Shown: positions 35,061 to 44,552, counted from the stretch's first letter. The stretch: 64,000 bases of DNA from Deltaproteobacteria bacterium (GCA_003647275.1 QMMN01000003.1:1-64000); one strand, 5' to 3'. The notes: a model not told the origin generated them from the sequence alone. Numbers and translations: made by a program.

Positions 35061-35372
35061 GTTCCCTATCCCCTTTGAGGATAGGAAAAGCAGAAATATC
35101 TTTTTCCGGGTTGAACAGAATTTCATTATTGTCTCCGCAAAATGCAGGCGTGCCACGATTCATACATGCGAATGTCCCAAAGGCGATACAGACCGCCATG
35201 GGGGGATCCTTTTTGAAGTTCCCTGCAGCAAGCTGCAAGAAGGTTTTGAAATGTAAGGGGAAAAATCACTTTTTAGATTCGTTCGCATTCCCTGCAGCTA
35301 AACAGTCCGGGTGGTCTACGGACTGGCAGGGCACACGTCTTAACAGCACAACCTCGGTGGCTAGTTAGAGAC
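35061..35372. other. Gene-free region with family A repeat copy 2
   Basis: It contains repeat A2 (35214-35287) and the 5' region of the TPR operon. Short open frames lack ribosome-binding sites. Confidence 0.5.
35214..35287. repeat. Dispersed hairpin repeat, family A copy 2
   Basis: GAAGTTCCCTGCAGCAAGCTGCA, then GAAATGTAAGG, a run of A and TTTTTAGATTCGTTCG, the same block order as copy 1 at 6901. The hairpin arm is imperfect here. A second partial CCCTGCAGC follows at 35290. Confidence 0.7.
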
Positions 35373-36368
35373 TTAACTGCCGTCTGCGCTCAGATCCCCG
35401 AGGAATGATTGAAAATCGGGTATCTCGCGTTGGAAGTATGCCCTCATCTTCTTGATCATGTTATTTTCAATCTGCCGCACACGCTCTCTTGAAATACCAT
35501 AGCGCTCGCCAATCTCTTGAAGGGTGGCAGGTGTATCAGAAAAAATGCGGTTTTCAAGGATATAGACCTCCCGCTCATTTAAGTCCTTTTTCAAAGAAGC
35601 AAGTTTTTCGTGGATAATAGCCCCCATCTCTTTCTCGGCCATCTGCGTCTCGGCAGACGCGGCAGGCGCGGCTATAAATTCAATCCGCTCATTGTCTGAA
35701 CCTTCCTTAATCGGCGCATCGAGTGAGACTTCCCATCCATCCAAGCGTCGATCCATATCCGTGACCTCTTGCTCAGAGACCCCAAGCCTTTCAGAAAGGA
35801 GTTTTGGTTTAGGATCAAAGCCTCTGGCCAACAGTCGCTGTTTTTCTTTCTTCAACCTGAAGAAGAGTTTTCGTTGGGCCTGGGTTGTTCCAATCTTGAC
35901 CAATCGCCAGTTGTCCATAATGAACTTTAGGATATAGGCCTTGATCCAAAAAGAAGCGTAGTAGGACAACTTAACGCCCTTATAAGGGTCAAATTTCTGA
36001 ACAGCCTGCATAAGGCCAATATTGCCTTCCTGGATCAGATCGAGCAAATTTTGCATCCAGACGCGCTGAAACTCTATAGCAATCTTCACCACCAGCCTCA
36101 GGTTGGAAGTAACCAGCTTATAGGCTGCCTCCCGATCTCCATGTTCCCTGACCCGGATGGCAAGTTCCTTCTCCTCTTCTTTGGAAAGGAGTTCGTACTG
36201 GCTAATCTCCGCGAGATATCGCTGCAGGGGATCAAATTTGACCAGAGCGGCATCCGATGGAAGCCTGAGGCCTTCAACGGACTGATAGCCTCCCTTGGAA
36301 CCCTTTTGTTCAGACGACAGTTCGCCTGGCAGACGCTTTTTCTTTTCCTTTTTCTTCATCAATGGCAC
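35373..36368 (-). CDS. rpoH: Alternative sigma factor of the RpoH (sigma-32) type
   Basis: A 331-residue sigma factor lacking region 1.1. Region 2 ([21 protein letters not shown] and GVKLSYYASFWIKAYIL), the RpoH-box-like QRKLFFRLKKEK and the region 4.2 HTH (TLQEIGERYGISRERVRQIE) identify it as the heat-shock class. The N-terminal 30 residues are Lys-rich and unusual in length. Copies of repeat A lie on both sides of the gene. No CIRCE or other operator is recognised upstream. Confidence 0.9.
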   Translation of the reverse strand: MPLMKKKEKKKRLPGELSSEQKGSKGGYQSVEGLRLPSDAALVKFDPLQRYLAEISQYELLSKEEEKELAIRVREHGDREAAYKLVTSNLRLVVKIAIEFQRVWMQNLLDLIQEGNIGLMQAVQKFDPYKGVKLSYYASFWIKAYILKFIMDNWRLVKIGTTQAQRKLFFRLKKEKQRLLARGFDPKPKLLSERLGVSEQEVTDMDRRLDGWEVSLDAPIKEGSDNERIEFIAAPAASAETQMAEKEMGAIIHEKLASLKKDLNEREVYILENRIFSDTPATLQEIGERYGISRERVRQIENNMIKKMRAYFQREIPDFQSFLGDLSADGS

Positions 36369-36413
36369 TGAATTTCAGTTCAACTAAACAGGATTTGTAA
36401 CTGTTTAGCGATT

Positions 36414-36450
36414 TGAAGCTCCCTGCAGCAAGCTGTGGGGAATGCGTTCG
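36414..36450. repeat. Dispersed hairpin repeat, family A copy 3 (partial)
   Basis: GAAGCTCCCTGCAGCAAGCTG followed by GGGGAATGCGTTCG; the TTTTTAGATTCG block is missing. It lies in the gap upstream of rpoH, which otherwise contains AT-rich sequence without a gene. Confidence 0.6.
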
Positions 36451-36606
36451 CTGTGCATCTTCAAGTAATTGCAAAATATCATTGCAAAATGTAATAAAAT
36501 GAAAATTTCAAAATTTGTATTGAAGTTTAGCCATCTTTTCAGATAGCTAAACCGTTACTAGGATACTTATTTTTGTGCAACAAGATATCAGACACCCACG
36601 CTATTA

Positions 36607-38322
36607 TCAAGATATAAAGAGCGGCACATGTTGAAATCGCTTTACATCCACAAGCCCTCTGTCAGTGACTCTCAACTCCGGAATAACGGGCAGTGCCAGA
36701 AACGATAGGGCCATAAACGGCTCGTCCAACTTGCATCCCAGATCCCTCGCCACCCTTCTCATCTCTTCCCAGCCCCTGGCAACCTCGTGAAGAGGCCTGT
36801 CGGACAGGAGCCCGCCAATAGGAAGCGGAAGCTGTGCCAGAACCTTTCCGTCTCTTACTGCGGCCAGCCCCCCTCTCATGGTTTCCACGGCCTTCACGGC
36901 TACATGAATGTCATGGTCAATACACCCCACACACACGATATTGTGGGAATCATGAGCCATAGAAGTGGCCAAAGCCCCCTGTTTGAGACCAAATCCCTGT
37001 ACGAATCCCAATCCAATATTCCCGGTAGCCCGGTGACGCTCTACAACGGCAATCTTTATGATGTCTTGCTCAAGGTCTGATACGACAACGCCATCCTTGA
37101 CCAGCGCAGCAGCAGTCGTGCTCTTTGTGAGAATCTGACCGCAAATGAGGCCTATGACCCTTACACGGTTTCCGTGTTGTGGTATAACAAATGCGTCTGG
37201 CCCATAAGGCTTGATGTGCATGGAACTAAGGTTATCTGGACTATTCACATGAGGGCTTTTATAGTTAAACTGTCCCTGCTCAACAACCTTCTTACCTCTT
37301 TTAAAGACCATCTCGACTTTCACGGGCCTTAAAGAAGAAAGGATGAGGATATCTGCACGGTACCCGGGTGCAATCGCTCCGAGATCCTTTAAGCCAAAAT
37401 ATTGAGCTGTATTTCGGGTAACCATCAGGATGGCCGAAATAGGATCAAGTCCTTGTTCGATCGCCATGTCGAGCAGGTGGTTTAAGTGACCCCTTTGTAA
37501 AAGATCATGGGGATGAAGATCGTCGGTTACCAGCATACATTGCCGGACTGTGGAAGCAGACACAACGGGAAGAAGGGTTCTCAGGTTCTTGGCCTGGGTT
37601 CCTTCACGGATCATGATGTGCATGCCCAGTCTCAACTTCTCCTTGGCTTCCTCAAAGAGACTACATTCATGGTCTGAGCAAATCCCCGTTGTCATATAAG
37701 CATTGAGATCTTTGCCTGAAAGTAACGGAGCATGGCCATCTATTATGGAATCGCTAAAGGCAGCAATCTTTTCCAGCACTGGCCCTACCCCGGATACCAC
37801 ACCGGGGTAGTTCATCATCTCGGCTAACCCCAGAACCCGGGGTTCGTCTTTAAAGTCAACAAGGTCTTCAGAAGACAGTTTTGCGCCTGAGGTTTCCAGG
37901 TCGGTCGCGGGGACACAGGATGGAAGCATGACATAAATGTCCACGGGCAGACCTTCGCTGCTGTCAAGGATATATCGTATGCCCTTTTCCCCCATTACAT
38001 TGGCGATCTCGTGGGGATCGGCAACAATAGTGGTGGTACCCATCGGAAGCATGGCCTTTGAAAGTTCCTGGGGTGAGAGCATGCTACTTTCAATATGAAC
38101 ATGCCCGTCGATGAAGCCTGGACAGACGTAGCGCCCCCTCACGTCAATCACCTGAGGGCCATCATAGTGGCCTAATCCGACTATGACGCCGTCATAGATG
38201 GCCACATCCGTTTCAAGGATCTCACAGGAGAACAGATTGATGACACGACCACCCTTTAACACCAGGTCCGGGGCAATTTCGCCACGTGCTGCTTGGATAC
38301 GTTTTTTCAATCTGGAAATCAT
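36607..38322 (-). CDS. ade: Adenine deaminase
   Basis: A 571-residue amidohydrolase-superfamily enzyme that converts adenine to hypoxanthine in purine salvage. Visible metal motifs are GFIDGHVHIESSML and VADPHEIANV, with TDDLHPHDLL and the C-terminal domain HDSHNIVCVGCIDHDI typical of AdeC. The ATG at 38322 with GAGG upstream is preferred to a TTG at 38382. It is a single-gene unit next to tRNA-Arg. Confidence 0.93.
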   Translation of the reverse strand: MISRLKKRIQAARGEIAPDLVLKGGRVINLFSCEILETDVAIYDGVIVGLGHYDGPQVIDVRGRYVCPGFIDGHVHIESSMLSPQELSKAMLPMGTTTIVADPHEIANVMGEKGIRYILDSSEGLPVDIYVMLPSCVPATDLETSGAKLSSEDLVDFKDEPRVLGLAEMMNYPGVVSGVGPVLEKIAAFSDSIIDGHAPLLSGKDLNAYMTTGICSDHECSLFEEAKEKLRLGMHIMIREGTQAKNLRTLLPVVSASTVRQCMLVTDDLHPHDLLQRGHLNHLLDMAIEQGLDPISAILMVTRNTAQYFGLKDLGAIAPGYRADILILSSLRPVKVEMVFKRGKKVVEQGQFNYKSPHVNSPDNLSSMHIKPYGPDAFVIPQHGNRVRVIGLICGQILTKSTTAAALVKDGVVVSDLEQDIIKIAVVERHRATGNIGLGFVQGFGLKQGALATSMAHDSHNIVCVGCIDHDIHVAVKAVETMRGGLAAVRDGKVLAQLPLPIGGLLSDRPLHEVARGWEEMRRVARDLGCKLDEPFMALSFLALPVIPELRVTDRGLVDVKRFQHVPLFIS

Positions 38323-38419
38323 AAGATGTATTGCCTCAATATCCCAATCAGGGCAACTCTCCCTGCCTTTTGATATGGACAAGTTTCCGGATCTGTGTTA
38401 TTTTTTCTTAATCAAACAG

Positions 38420-38496
<77 letters not shown>

Positions 38497-38542
38497 TATA
38501 ATTTCAACGGGTTACGAATGTCGTGATTTGGGCAACAGCCTA

Positions 38543-40609
38543 TCAATACGCCACACATCTAAATCCGAGTATGTTGGAGGGTGACTCGGCATCCCATTTA
38601 AACCGGCTGAATAACCGTATGTCATTTCCTGATATCCAGCTCCCCCCCTTGATAATATAGTATTTGGCCCTGTTTTCGACGTGAGGAGGCGGCTCACAAG
38701 TCGTTAAGGTCCATTCTACCACATTTCCTATTGTGTCAACGATACCAAATTCATTTTCAAATTCTATATACTTATCCACAGGCGTTGTGTCCGCTATGGC
38801 GCTTTCCTCAATGTTACAAGAATCTCTTTTCCAGTCGTTTCCCCACGGCAATACGTAACCATCAGCAGTCCGTGCGGCGGCCTCCCATTCATCTTCAGTA
38901 GGCAGCCTTTTGCCCGTCCAAGCTGCAAAAGCAATGGCATCTTCCAGGCTAACCTGAACCACGGGGTGATTTCTTTTATTGTGTAGCGTACTCCCTGGCC
39001 CTGTCGGTTGATACCAGCATGCGCCTTGTACTGTTTTGCAACTGATGGCGGCATTACAGGTAGATGTAACCAAACCGGTTTCTTCATCGACCGTCTCCTG
39101 GAAACGCCCATGGTAAACTGTGCTGTATCCCAGCCTTTCTGCAGTCGTGCGATATCCGGTTTTCTCAACAAAAATTTCAAAAAGTGTGTTTGTCACAGGG
39201 AATTTACCCATATAAAAAGGCATCAGGTGCACCTTATGCTCGAGTTGTTCATCATTTTTGGGCATCTTGCTGCCTACAAGATAGTCTCCTTCGGGAATCA
39301 GAATATATTGATTGTAATATCGGTCCCTGGCACTAAGATAGGCATTAAATTGTTCGGCCAAAAGCTTGGCCTGCTGTATTTTCTCCTTCTCTTCATAATT
39401 GCTATCCAGACTTTGTCGTTCTAAATCTCCAACAGTCAAGCCTGACGCCTCAAAACCTTCTGCGAGCTCGACCTCTTCAAGACCCTCTACAACTTCAGCT
39501 TCCTCGAGGCCCTCCTCTACATCAGCCTTCTCAACGTCCTCTGCAATCTCTGCCTCTTCAAGATCCTCCTCTACTTCCTCAGCTTCTTCGAGGTCTTCTT
39601 CGACCGCAACCTCTTCTACCTCAGCCTCCTCGAGCTCTTCCGCAATCTCTGCTTCCTCAAGGTCCTCTTCGACCTCAGCTTCTTCAACGTCATCTTCAAC
39701 CTCTTCAAGGTCCTCCTCTACTTCCTCAGCTTCTTCGGGGTCTTCTTCGACCGCGACCTCTTCGAGATCCTCTTCGACTTCCGCTTCTTCAAGGTTTTGT
39801 TCGATCTTTTCGGTGTCTCCAGCTTTTTCAGGCCCGACACCCTGTTCACCCCCGGATTCACCCCCCTTAGTATCAGGCCCATAGCCTTCGGGGCCAGCTT
39901 CAATAACATGGTCCCCCTCATGCTTTTCCCGTGCCTCTTCGCTATCTGCTTCTGTACCAGTCTCTAAAAGCTGGACGCCCTCTTCATGCTTCTCAACCAC
40001 CCTTGTTCCAGATGCCCCTGTGACCTCATTACTCAGAGTACCCTCTTCCACTTCTATGCCAAGATTCCGAGATAAACCGCGGATTATGTTTCTTAACTGC
40101 TCTAACTTGCTCAGGCCATCCGGGCTGTCAGCATCGGCCAAAGTCTCCGGACTTGATAATACTTCACTGACGACATTTAAAACTTCCGCTATTTGTCCCA
40201 GGGAGACAGATCTATCTCCTTTCTCGCCGCTTGCGAAATGACTTGTAAACGTCGCTAAGAACTTCTCTTTGGCCTCATCGGACATCATAAAAATATTGTT
40301 GGGCCCGATGGATATGCCTTCAGTATTTTTACCGTCCTCATAAAGTCTTTTTAAATCGTTATTAATAGACGATCTAATACTGCTCAAATTTTTCCGTTTA
40401 CTTTTAATTGCCTTAGGATCATCGCCTGTATTCCAAAGCGCTTTGACAAGTTCATCCGTGTCGATCTCCTGTATGGATTCAACTGAGCTTTCGTTTTCGT
40501 AGTAGCCCCTGATAATATGAATGAGTCTGTATTTTAATGCCTTCTCACTTCGGTAATTCAGGTTTGATATTGCCTCGTCTATACCCTGAAGGGATATTGC
40601 AGCGGCCAT
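38543..40609 (-). CDS. FGE-sulfatase-fold protein with N-terminal winged-helix-like region and Glu-rich linker
   Basis: A 688-residue protein in three parts. Residues 1-125 are helical and look like a winged helix (ALKYRLIHIIRGYY, KNLSSIRSSINNDLKRLY, then a wing EGISIGPNNIFMMS). Residues about 200-395 are disordered, and 270-395 nearly all Glu, Ala, Val, Asp. Residues 436-688 are an FGE-sulfatase/C-type-lectin-like domain (PEGDYLVGS, GKFPVTNTLFEIF, GKRLPTEDEWEAAAR, GNVVEWT, GGSW, LGFRC). The two cysteines that bind copper in true formylglycine-generating enzymes are missing, so it is probably a binding module. It is divergent from parA. Confidence 0.85.
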   Translation of the reverse strand: MAAAISLQGIDEAISNLNYRSEKALKYRLIHIIRGYYENESSVESIQEIDTDELVKALWNTGDDPKAIKSKRKNLSSIRSSINNDLKRLYEDGKNTEGISIGPNNIFMMSDEAKEKFLATFTSHFASGEKGDRSVSLGQIAEVLNVVSEVLSSPETLADADSPDGLSKLEQLRNIIRGLSRNLGIEVEEGTLSNEVTGASGTRVVEKHEEGVQLLETGTEADSEEAREKHEGDHVIEAGPEGYGPDTKGGESGGEQGVGPEKAGDTEKIEQNLEEAEVEEDLEEVAVEEDPEEAEEVEEDLEEVEDDVEEAEVEEDLEEAEIAEELEEAEVEEVAVEEDLEEAEEVEEDLEEAEIAEDVEKADVEEGLEEAEVVEGLEEVELAEGFEASGLTVGDLERQSLDSNYEEKEKIQQAKLLAEQFNAYLSARDRYYNQYILIPEGDYLVGSKMPKNDEQLEHKVHLMPFYMGKFPVTNTLFEIFVEKTGYRTTAERLGYSTVYHGRFQETVDEETGLVTSTCNAAISCKTVQGACWYQPTGPGSTLHNKRNHPVVQVSLEDAIAFAAWTGKRLPTEDEWEAAARTADGYVLPWGNDWKRDSCNIEESAIADTTPVDKYIEFENEFGIVDTIGNVVEWTLTTCEPPPHVENRAKYYIIKGGSWISGNDIRLFSRFKWDAESPSNILGFRCVAY
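39425..39802 (-). repeat. In-gene tandem repeat coding a Glu-rich linker
   Basis: A degenerate array of GAA/GAG-rich units coding EEAEVEEDL-like blocks. Two near-identical stretches of about 50 bases (from 39564 and from 39711) are offset by 147 bases, exactly 49 codons, which points to in-frame duplication. Confidence 0.75.
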
Positions 40610-40805
40610 AGGACCCCCCTATAGGAGCAAAACAGAAATTTGAACTAATTGTTTCAAAAATACAACACTTTCATTGAACACTCAAGGAGATTTCGCTAAA
40701 GCACCACACACACCGGGCCGATAACTAAAAGACAGCATAAAGGTAGTAGCCATACAAACGGTTTGTGCCTTTTCAAACTTCCCATTTTATGTTACATACT
40801 TTTTC
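40610..40805. promoter_or_regulatory. Divergent control region between the FGE-fold gene and parA
   Basis: This 196-base gap must hold both promoters. A run of G precedes the FGE-fold ATG by four bases on the minus strand. For parA, a TACATACT element ends five bases before the ATG and no ribosome-binding site is seen. No operator palindrome is evident. Confidence 0.45.
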
Positions 40806-41600
40806 ATGAGTACTATTATCTGCATAACCAGCCAGAAAGGCGGCGTTGGAAAAACCACAACCGCCATTAATCTTTCTGCCGCCCTGGCCGTGGCCGAAAA
40901 AAGAACTTTGCTGGTCGACAGTGATCCTCAGGGGAATGCCACCACGGGAATGGGGATCAACAAGGTGAAACTCACGAAAACGCTCTATCATGGGATGATA
41001 GGCAATGCCAGGCCAGAGGAACTCGTTATGGATAGCCACCTTGAGTTTTTGAAAATAATACCCGCACGGACTGAACTTTTCCGTGCTGAGTTGGAGCTGA
41101 CGTCCAGACCTGGTAAAGAAAAGGTATTGCGCAACTTGCTCAGCAGTCTCAAGGAAATGTATGACTACATCATTATCGACTCGCCCCCCTCGCTGAGTCT
41201 CATTACGGTGAACGCTATGACCGCGGCCGACTCGTTATTGATTCCTCTCCAATGTGAATTTTACGCACTGGAAGACCTCGGCCAGCTTTTGCATACTGTC
41301 CAGTTCATCAAGAAAAAATTCAATCCCGGCCTCAAGGTGGCAGGGATACTTTTGACCATGGTTAACTTACAAGAAAACATCTGCCGAAAAATCGCTGACG
41401 ATGCCCGACATCACTTCAAAAACCTGATGTTTAAGACAATGATCCCGAGAAATGTTCAATTGCGGGAGTCTCCCAGTCTTGGAAAACCTCTCCTACACCA
41501 AGATATTATGTCGGTTGGAGCCCGCAGTTATTTTGACTTGGCACAAGAGATCATGACCCGGGATTCAGGTTCATTGGTTCAGGGGCCAGAATTTAGATAA
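40806..41600 (+). CDS. ParA/Soj-family ATPase without a ParB partner
   Basis: A 264-residue deviant-Walker ATPase: KGGVGKTT at 11-18, DSDPQGNATTG, DSPPSLSLITVNAM and the C-terminal TMIPRNVQLRESPSLGKP. These proteins cycle on DNA or membranes to place plasmids, chromosomes or protein clusters. No ParB-like gene or parS-type repeat is nearby; instead it is followed by two acidic-linker proteins. The ATG has no evident ribosome-binding site, so translation may be leaderless. It is probably a cargo-positioning ATPase, an inference from family and context. Confidence 0.92.
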   Translation: MSTIICITSQKGGVGKTTTAINLSAALAVAEKRTLLVDSDPQGNATTGMGINKVKLTKTLYHGMIGNARPEELVMDSHLEFLKIIPARTELFRAELELTSRPGKEKVLRNLLSSLKEMYDYIIIDSPPSLSLITVNAMTAADSLLIPLQCEFYALEDLGQLLHTVQFIKKKFNPGLKVAGILLTMVNLQENICRKIADDARHHFKNLMFKTMIPRNVQLRESPSLGKPLLHQDIMSVGARSYFDLAQEIMTRDSGSLVQGPEFR

Positions 41601-41617
41601 TAAAAGGGGTGAGGACA

Positions 41618-42226
41618 ATGAAAATTGCAGATTCTGAAGCGATCAAAAGTGGGGAACGCGAGTTAATTGATGCAATAACGGCCGATCTTGATTGGAGCTC
41701 AATTGAAGAAATTTTCAGAAAGCAGCACAACCTAGGCATTGAGGATGATGTTGAATTCAAGAACGGTGATATTGTTGTTTTAGATGATCAGATAGCATAT
41801 CGGTTAGAATTTGAAGCCAAGGTCACTCTTTCTATTTTATTTGATAGAGAAGGAAATTATATATCACTTGAAAGTACGGGGGATCTCGACAAGACATCAG
41901 AAGAAAATGAAGAAAAATTGCAGAAAAAAACAGAAGACTTGGCAGATGATTCAAACGAACAATCAGATTATAATGCCGCACAGCGCGCGGACAGGGAACA
42001 AGATCCACAAACAAGTCATGAACCAGAAGCACAATTAGCCCATGATGATGTTACAAAACCAGAAGGGGGCCCTGAAGCGGCATTGACAGAACCGGAGCAT
42101 GGTGATATATTAAAAAACTCTGAAATGGCGCTATCCATGCCGTCTGATGCGACTCCGCAGGAAAAGATCTCGCAAATGGCAAGTCAAGTTGCTGAGATGA
42201 TATCGGAAGTAGATGAGAAAAAGTAA
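41618..42226 (+). CDS. Acidic hypothetical protein in the parA cluster
   Basis: A 202-residue protein. Residues 1-85 form a compact domain (LDWSSIEEIFRKQHNLGIEDDVEFKNGDI, then several strands ending ILFDREGNYISLE). Residues 90-180 are disordered and acidic, and the C-terminal 25 residues are helical (QEKISQMASQVAEMISEVDEKK). No known family. It begins at ATG 41618 with GAGG five bases upstream and follows parA by 17 bases, so it is likely its direct partner in the position normally held by ParB or a ParA adaptor. Confidence 0.7.
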   Translation: MKIADSEAIKSGERELIDAITADLDWSSIEEIFRKQHNLGIEDDVEFKNGDIVVLDDQIAYRLEFEAKVTLSILFDREGNYISLESTGDLDKTSEENEEKLQKKTEDLADDSNEQSDYNAAQRADREQDPQTSHEPEAQLAHDDVTKPEGGPEAALTEPEHGDILKNSEMALSMPSDATPQEKISQMASQVAEMISEVDEKK

Positions 42227-42368
42227 ATCTGAAGCCTGTGCCCCTTGAAGGGCCAGGATTTCGGGGAGCGAGCTGGACATACCCATATCAGAAGGCATCC
42301 GCACTGATGTCGGACGACAGAGTTATGCCTGACTGCTTTGTTTCGTGTGAGCAAAACGAAAACATCTA

Positions 42369-43967
42369 ATGCAAAAAGAGGCCGAACAAAACAAACTTGT
42401 GGACCAAAAGGTTAGGAGGGCGATTGACCAGGTATTAATTAAGCACATAGAACGGCTGCTGGGAACCAGTTATGGGATCGGCGCATTGCCTATGAATACG
42501 GCAACCATATCATGCCTTGTTCTTCTGGTAGAACGTGAAAACGAAATCGAAACTTTTCCATCCACCCCGCCTGAACGTTATACGCATGAAACACTCCTTG
42601 AAGGTTTGGTTGAACTTGGTCTTGAACCAGACGGAGACCTGCAAACCGCACTTCAAGATATGATCCAAAAGGGGTACATCGAAGTGACCCCTGATGGTAC
42701 GTTTTTGGCCAAAAAGCCTGCCACGACCATGATTCAATTGTTTGACCGCATTTTTCCAGGAATGCCCGGAATGAATTTTGTTGCTTACCTTGTTCAAACG
42801 ATGGATGAGGTAGTATCCGGGCGTAAAGACCTGGTATCTGGAATCAGTCAATTGGACCAAACATTACAGATGCATGGGGTTCCGCTGTCAAAACAAACAA
42901 CAAGGCGGCAGGGAGTCGGGCAAAAGCCTTCAGAAAAGGTAACAACACGTGGGAAGGGTAAGGGGCCGTCTATACAGGCAAAGACACCATCAGAATTCTT
43001 CCGAAGGCTACAAGCGGGAAAGATGTTCCAGCGAAGCCCTCAGCCTGCCGGTCAACCTAGGATCCTGACGGCAGCCGGAGAAGCAAGACAGTTTGAAATC
43101 AAAGAGCTTTTCAGTCTAAAGGAAGATAAATCCACGGCGGCCGCTGCTGCGTCTACGGAAACGCTCCAGCTTCATGAGCCAGAAATATCCAAAGAAGAAC
43201 CCCTTAAAACAGACCAGGAAAAAAGTCCATTAGAACCACCACCTAGTGCCGAGTCCGAACGCCCTTACGAAGACGTTGAAACATTGTTAAAAAAGGCGCC
43301 GGATACCCTGTCGCAACCTGATTCTGAGCAACAGGATTTGGCCGCGGAAACGGCCGATGCCCACGCGGTACTGGAAGATGTCCCTCCTGAGCAGGAAATG
43401 CCATTGATCTCAGAACCGGTTGTGCAAGAGGCAGGCCTTTTGACAGATACAGAGGAGGCGTTTGAGACAAAACCAGATCAGACTGAAGAAGCTGCTTCAG
43501 CCGTTGAGACGGAACATGAAACGGACATTGTTTCGGAAGAGCATGAGACGATTGGAGCCGATGATACGGTAGAAAGGCGGATTGCGGCTTTCGAAGAAGA
43601 CCTGGCGATGTTATGTCCGGTATGTAAGACCGGTAAAATCGTAGAAAAACGGACTGCCAAGGGTAAACTTTTCTACCAGTGTCCCAACAAGGACTGCATT
43701 TTTGTAAGTTGGGGCAAGCCGTATCACATTGTTTGCCCACAATGCAAAAATCCATTCTTGGTAGAAACCACTGACAGGAATGGAAAAACAATCCTAAAAT
43801 GTCCGAGGGCAACCTGCCGACATCAGCAGAACCTTCCATGGGAATCAACCGATACCCCTGTGGAAGACATGGCTTCAGCCTCCAGACCGGTTACAAAATC
43901 ACGCGTGATCGCCCGAAGGCCCCGAAGGAAAGTCGTAAGAAGGCGGGTTGTTCGCAGAAAACGATAG
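42369..43967 (+). CDS. Protein with two topoisomerase-type zinc ribbons and basic tail
   Basis: A 532-residue protein. Residues 1-165 contain helices and a wing-like ALQDMIQKGYIEVTPDGTFLAKK, like a winged helix. Residues about 170-415 are low-complexity and acidic. Residues 418-490 hold two C4 zinc ribbons (CPVC...CPNKDC; CPQC...CPRATC) of the kind at the end of topoisomerase I. The tail is strongly basic (RRPRRKVVRRRVVRRKR). DNA or RNA binding is likely. It has no topoisomerase catalytic domain. It follows the acidic gene after a 142-base gap, same strand. Confidence 0.75.
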   Translation: MQKEAEQNKLVDQKVRRAIDQVLIKHIERLLGTSYGIGALPMNTATISCLVLLVERENEIETFPSTPPERYTHETLLEGLVELGLEPDGDLQTALQDMIQKGYIEVTPDGTFLAKKPATTMIQLFDRIFPGMPGMNFVAYLVQTMDEVVSGRKDLVSGISQLDQTLQMHGVPLSKQTTRRQGVGQKPSEKVTTRGKGKGPSIQAKTPSEFFRRLQAGKMFQRSPQPAGQPRILTAAGEARQFEIKELFSLKEDKSTAAAAASTETLQLHEPEISKEEPLKTDQEKSPLEPPPSAESERPYEDVETLLKKAPDTLSQPDSEQQDLAAETADAHAVLEDVPPEQEMPLISEPVVQEAGLLTDTEEAFETKPDQTEEAASAVETEHETDIVSEEHETIGADDTVERRIAAFEEDLAMLCPVCKTGKIVEKRTAKGKLFYQCPNKDCIFVSWGKPYHIVCPQCKNPFLVETTDRNGKTILKCPRATCRHQQNLPWESTDTPVEDMASASRPVTKSRVIARRPRRKVVRRRVVRRKR

Positions 43968-44102
43968 GGCCCGCGTTCAGGAAGGGGCCATCATCATTCC
44001 TGTGTTTTTCTCCCCGACAATAGGCTTCAATCGCACTCACCATTGTTCTAGCTGCTTGATCCCTTGTTCCAATCTTTCATGGTTTGCTGTTTTTTCTGCC
44101 AA

Positions 44103-44552
44103 TTAAAACTTTGACACGCTCTCGGAAAAAGCTGGATCTCGCAACAGTTTTTTAGCAAACTTTAGGTATTTCGTCACGATTGCCCTAACTGCAAGCTGCA
44201 ATGCGTATGGTTTAATCGGTTTTTCCAACAAGTAGTTAATGTCTGACGCGATGCACATATTCACCACATCATCATTGGCATTTCCGGTGATTATGATTGC
44301 GTCTTCCTGAGCCATGGGAAACTTTTCCGCAATGGCATCAAGAAAATAAAATGCACTTTTTTCGCCAAGAAATACATCGACAACGAAAATCGCAACGCCG
44401 ATATCGCGACTTAGGCAATACAATTTCGCCTCATCAGCGTCTGTAAAGGCAAGTACATCTCCCCATGTATAGAATCGACTGATGATTTCTGATACCACTT
44501 CACATACATTTGCGTCGTCATCAACGATGATAACGTCCAATCCATCAGACAT
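44103..44552 (-). CDS. Stand-alone response-regulator receiver domain
   Basis: A 149-residue CheY-like receiver. The acidic pocket is D11-D13, the phospho-acceptor D59 (VVDVFLG), the switch T89 (ITGNAND) and K111 (LEKPIKP). A C-terminal helix of about 25 residues follows, with no output domain. It converges on the zinc-ribbon gene. No histidine kinase is in the window, so its input and output are unknown; it may serve the ParA cluster or be independent. Confidence 0.88.
   Translation of the reverse strand: MSDGLDVIIVDDDANVCEVVSEIISRFYTWGDVLAFTDADEAKLYCLSRDIGVAIFVVDVFLGEKSAFYFLDAIAEKFPMAQEDAIIITGNANDDVVNMCIASDINYLLEKPIKPYALQLAVRAIVTKYLKFAKKLLRDPAFSESVSKF

Noticed and set aside
39399-39884. 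Serine-rich plus-strand protein of 161 residues
   Set aside because: It is the antisense reading of the Glu-rich repeat (GAA/GAG complement gives Ser/Leu codons) and has no start signals.
40806-42226. A classical parAB partition operon
   Set aside because: The gene after parA lacks ParB motifs and no clustered parS-like palindromes are seen.
38543-44552. Diversity-generating retroelement
   Set aside because: The lectin/FGE-type fold made me look for a reverse transcriptase and a template repeat; neither is present in the window.
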